NCBI GenBank assembly: GCA_964533705.1
Contig: CAZHMN010000106.1
Coordinates: forward strand, 1-7,999
Length of the DNA stretch: 7,999 nucleotides
Reading direction: 5' to 3'
From: CAZHMN01 sp964533705
Lineage (GTDB): Bacteria > Electryoneota > B3-LCP
This document shows positions 5,627 to 7,999 of this stretch, in pieces (within the stretch, counting starts at the first letter, position 1; the number at the start of each line of letters is the position of its first letter). The translations under genes and the position numbers were made by a program. The notes under the pieces are model-generated. The model saw only the letters and a list, made by a program, of their open reading frames with translations. It was not told where the DNA came from and did not search any database.

Positions 5627-7969
5627 TTACCTGACATACCCCAGCTTCTTGATTTTGACCTGCTTCCCAGCTTGCAGGCGGATGAAATAGATGCCTGAAC
5701 TCAGGTTCTGCGGAATGAAATTCAGGGAATGCTCCCCCGCCGTTTGCCAGCCGCTGAACAAAGAATAGACCTTTCGGCCCTGTATGTCAAAAAGCGATAA
5801 ATCCGTCCAACCGGCTGCCGGAAGATAATACTCGATGCGAGTACCGTTATTAAACGGATTCGGATGAGCATCGCTAAGCTGATAGGTGAAATCCCACCCT
5901 TCAGTAATTCCACCCGGTTCTACGGCCACAGTATCCTCTTTTTCGAACGTGAAGAAATCCGAACTGTAGATCAGGTCGGCATTGGCGCCGACGTAGCCGT
6001 TGAATGTGTAATCTCCCGCTGGGAATTCTCTCGGGATTTGCACCGAAAGGAGCTGGCTTAAGGGTCCGGGCTGCAGGTTCAGCGATAGACTATCCACTGG
6101 CCCGTAGAGCGAACCGTCCGGCATCGTGATCATCGTCCAGATGCTCACCGGCAGCGACTCAGATTCATTGTTCTCCACCCGCAGCACGTATTGAAACTCG
6201 CCGCCTTGTGCCGGAATAATTATGGGTGGATTGTACGGCAGCAGAGATATCTCCACATCGTAAATCAGTCCCAGGCATTCCATAAGGTACAGGCCGCCGG
6301 CCTCGCATCCGACGAGAAGATCTGGATCGCCGTCGCCGTCAAGATCACCGAGGCAGGGGTGGGCGTAGTCTCCGAAATCCCAGCTTTGGTAAGTCGAGCT
6401 CTCCAGCGACCACGATGGGAAGTAGGGTCCTCCCTGATTTCGGTAAAAGGCGAGGAATCCCGTCAGATATCCGCTGCCGATCAGCAGGTCTGCATCACCG
6501 TCGTCGTCCAGATCGGCAAAGGCGGGAGCGGAATAGTTTCCCACGTCAATGCCGGGGTAATCTCCCAGATCCAGCCAGACCGGCTCGGCTGGAGTGCCGT
6601 CATTGCGGATATGGCGTATCGTTCCCTCGTATGAACCGACGAACAAATCCATATCTCCATCGGCGTCCTCATCCACAAATACCGGGACAGAATTATCCCC
6701 CACGTCTATATCGGCGTAATTGTAAATGGGATTTCGCCAAACTGGAACCTGGGGTGTACCGTCGTTCTGAAAGTAGGTCAGCGTGCCGTCATCCGATCCG
6801 ATCAACATGTCCAGGTCACCATCATCGTCCAGGTCGCTGAAATCCAATGCTTCCTTACCCGGAAGATTGATCCCTTCATAGCTCCAGTTGATTAGATGCC
6901 AGGCCGCGGAATCCGGGCTGCCCACGTTTTCCAGGAAAACGATGCCCGGGGGAGTTTGCCGCCCGATGAAAAGATCTAAATCGCCGTCGGCGTCAATGTC
7001 AGCCAGAGTGGGGGTAGTATAGTACTTGGCCACGTCGAAGTAAGCAAGATACGATAGAGCGAACTCCCAGTGAGGATTCGTCGCACTTCCCACGTTGAGG
7101 AGCAGGTTTAAGCTTCCCTCTGATTTCCCGGAGATCAGATCCAGGTCACCGTCAGAATCCAGATCCCAGAAGGTCGGCGTGCCGTTGTGTCCTACGTCGT
7201 AGACAACGCCCAGATTGGTGTAAACGGGATTATCCGGCGGCCCGTCGTTGTGAAAGTAAAAAATCTCCCCATCAACTCCCGCCATAAAAATGTCCCCCAG
7301 ATCGTCTCCATCCACATCGAACACACACACCGAGGATTTATCCCCCACGTCGAAGTCACGGTAAAAATTGGTCTGAAAGCTCCAGGCAGGTGATCCGGGT
7401 GAGCCGACATTCAAGTAATGGGCTGCTCCACCGTCGTTGTGTCCGATCAAAAGATCGTCATCACCGTCGTCATCCAGATCGCTGAAGAAGGGAATAGCGT
7501 GGTAATTGACCAGCAGGGGAGCAATGTAGTTCTCGGTGACCAACGACCAAGTGGGATTGGTGGGCGTCCCCTCGTTGCGGAAATACCAGACGTCGCCGTC
7601 CTCATCTCCGATAAAAAGGTCCAGATCACCATCCAGATCAATGTCCCAGAAAGCCGGGGCGTTCTGCTTGCCGACGTCAATGGAATCCAATGCGGTCGTG
7701 ACGCAGTACCAGTTCGGGGGGTAGCCTCCCAAATTCAGAAAAACGTTTAAATAGCCGTCGTGCTCGCCGACATACAGATCACCGTCGCCGTCAGCATCCA
7801 GATCGGCGAAAACGGGCTTGGTGTATTCCATGCCTCCGTGATAAACCGCCATTTCAATCCCGTCCAGGTATCCCTGAATCTGTCGCTGCCAGCATATATC
7901 CTGTCCGGTGGCACGTATGGCGGAGAATAGTATGAAACCGACAGCAACGCAGTAGATAGTGGAACGCAC
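5627..7969 (-). CDS. Exported FG-GAP/VCBS repeat protein with type IX secretion-type C-terminal domain
   Basis: This is probably a secreted or surface-displayed beta-propeller protein of unknown ligand. Residues 1-23 look like a signal peptide (hydrophobic CVAVGFILFSAI, likely cleavage near ATG-Q). Residues about 52-566 hold ten repeats of 50-56 residues, each with an Asp-rich calcium loop such as DLDDDGDLD, a following (L/I)(F/L)(I/V)G and a closing N(V/D/E)G. FG-GAP loops of this type bind calcium in integrin-like propellers. Residues about 570-675 form an Ig-like beta domain. Residues 701-780 match the Por/type IX sorting-domain pattern: HPNPFN, then a Y.LP strand, then LFDIQGRKV, then SGIYFIRLQAG, ending in a basic KQVKIKKLGYVR. 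The start is uncertain. GTG at 7969 lacks a clear Shine-Dalgarno, and the frame stays open to the window edge at 7999, so the true start could be outside. It ends 94 bases before the TPR gene; the proteins share no obvious pathway. Confidence 0.88.
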   Translation of the reverse strand: MRSTIYCVAVGFILFSAIRATGQDICWQRQIQGYLDGIEMAVYHGGMEYTKPVFADLDADGDGDLYVGEHDGYLNVFLNLGGYPPNWYCVTTALDSIDVGKQNAPAFWDIDLDGDLDLFIGDEDGDVWYFRNEGTPTNPTWSLVTENYIAPLLVNYHAIPFFSDLDDDGDDDLLIGHNDGGAAHYLNVGSPGSPAWSFQTNFYRDFDVGDKSSVCVFDVDGDDLGDIFMAGVDGEIFYFHNDGPPDNPVYTNLGVVYDVGHNGTPTFWDLDSDGDLDLISGKSEGSLNLLLNVGSATNPHWEFALSYLAYFDVAKYYTTPTLADIDADGDLDLFIGRQTPPGIVFLENVGSPDSAAWHLINWSYEGINLPGKEALDFSDLDDDGDLDMLIGSDDGTLTYFQNDGTPQVPVWRNPIYNYADIDVGDNSVPVFVDEDADGDMDLFVGSYEGTIRHIRNDGTPAEPVWLDLGDYPGIDVGNYSAPAFADLDDDGDADLLIGSGYLTGFLAFYRNQGGPYFPSWSLESSTYQSWDFGDYAHPCLGDLDGDGDPDLLVGCEAGGLYLMECLGLIYDVEISLLPYNPPIIIPAQGGEFQYVLRVENNESESLPVSIWTMITMPDGSLYGPVDSLSLNLQPGPLSQLLSVQIPREFPAGDYTFNGYVGANADLIYSSDFFTFEKEDTVAVEPGGITEGWDFTYQLSDAHPNPFNNGTRIEYYLPAAGWTDLSLFDIQGRKVYSLFSGWQTAGEHSLNFIPQNLSSGIYFIRLQAGKQVKIKKLGYVR
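6272..7816 (-). repeat. Tandem array of ten FG-GAP/VCBS coding repeats
   Basis: Ten coding units of about 150-168 bases lie in tandem inside the FG-GAP protein. The units begin near protein residues 54, 106, 162, 216, 267, 322, 378, 431, 485 and 540. The most conserved DNA is the Asp/Gly-rich loop, seen on the plus strand as recurring 'ccagatc..c.ccgtc.tc' strings. The copies differ substantially between loops, so this is an old, diverged array. Unit 4 has an altered loop (DVDGDDLGD) and unit 6 an altered end (GRQTPPG). Confidence 0.85.
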
Positions 7970-7999
7970 AGGGCGGTTGAACGAATAGAGAACCCTATA

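Noticed and set aside
6191..7750. Plus-strand open frames of up to 147 codons opposite the FG-GAP protein
   Set aside because: They mirror the repeat structure of the minus-strand gene (recurring VVVQIG/VVIQIA strings), which is expected from antisense reading of Asp-rich loops.
6272..7816. Recurrent short strings resembling a CRISPR or non-coding repeat array
   Set aside because: The period is about 160 bases, copies are diverged, and the repeats are in frame within one protein, so they are FG-GAP coding repeats.

Overview
The window comes from a bacterial chromosome, most likely an uncultured or little-studied member of the FCB group (Bacteroidetes/Chlorobi/Fibrobacteres and allied candidate phyla). 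Three things point there. The protein at 5627-7969 ends in a domain of the type IX secretion (Por) sorting type. The IF2 G-domain contains an 'AGESGGITQHIGAY' stretch and a non-Gly residue in the 'DDxVMPQT' motif, as I remember for FCB IF2s. The order rimP-nusA-infB, with no ylxR between nusA and infB, also fits. I cannot name a phylum from this sequence alone. All genes are on the minus strand, so transcription runs from high to low coordinates.

Layout in transcription order. (1) 7969-5627: a large exported protein with ten FG-GAP/VCBS-type calcium-loop repeats, an Ig-like domain and a C-terminal sorting/anchoring domain. (2) 5626-5533: a short gap holding a well-formed promoter. (3) 5532-4828: a membrane-anchored TPR protein of YfgM/CpoB-like layout. 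(4) 4827-4633: an AT-rich gap holding a second promoter with the same architecture and an identical 11-base core, followed at once by a terminator-like hairpin. (5) 4632-4144 rimP, 4034-2802 nusA and 2769-1 infB (its 3' end is cut by the window): the conserved ribosome-maturation, transcription-elongation and translation-initiation operon. infB has no stop codon inside the window. I read all 923 codons from 2769 to 1 and found them open with no frameshift.

How the genes work together: RimP matures the 30S subunit, NusA tunes pausing, termination and antitermination, and IF2 places initiator tRNA. The leader hairpin before rimP, and a possible 12-codon ORF whose stop overlaps the nusA start, suggest that expression may be tuned by attenuation and translational coupling. 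The two upstream genes are envelope functions and appear to be separate units.

The window is mostly conserved housekeeping sequence. I see no tRNA or rRNA, CRISPR, insertion sequence, phage or defence genes. The least explained parts are the regulatory stretches at 4031-4143 and 4625-4727, and the lineage-specific surface protein.
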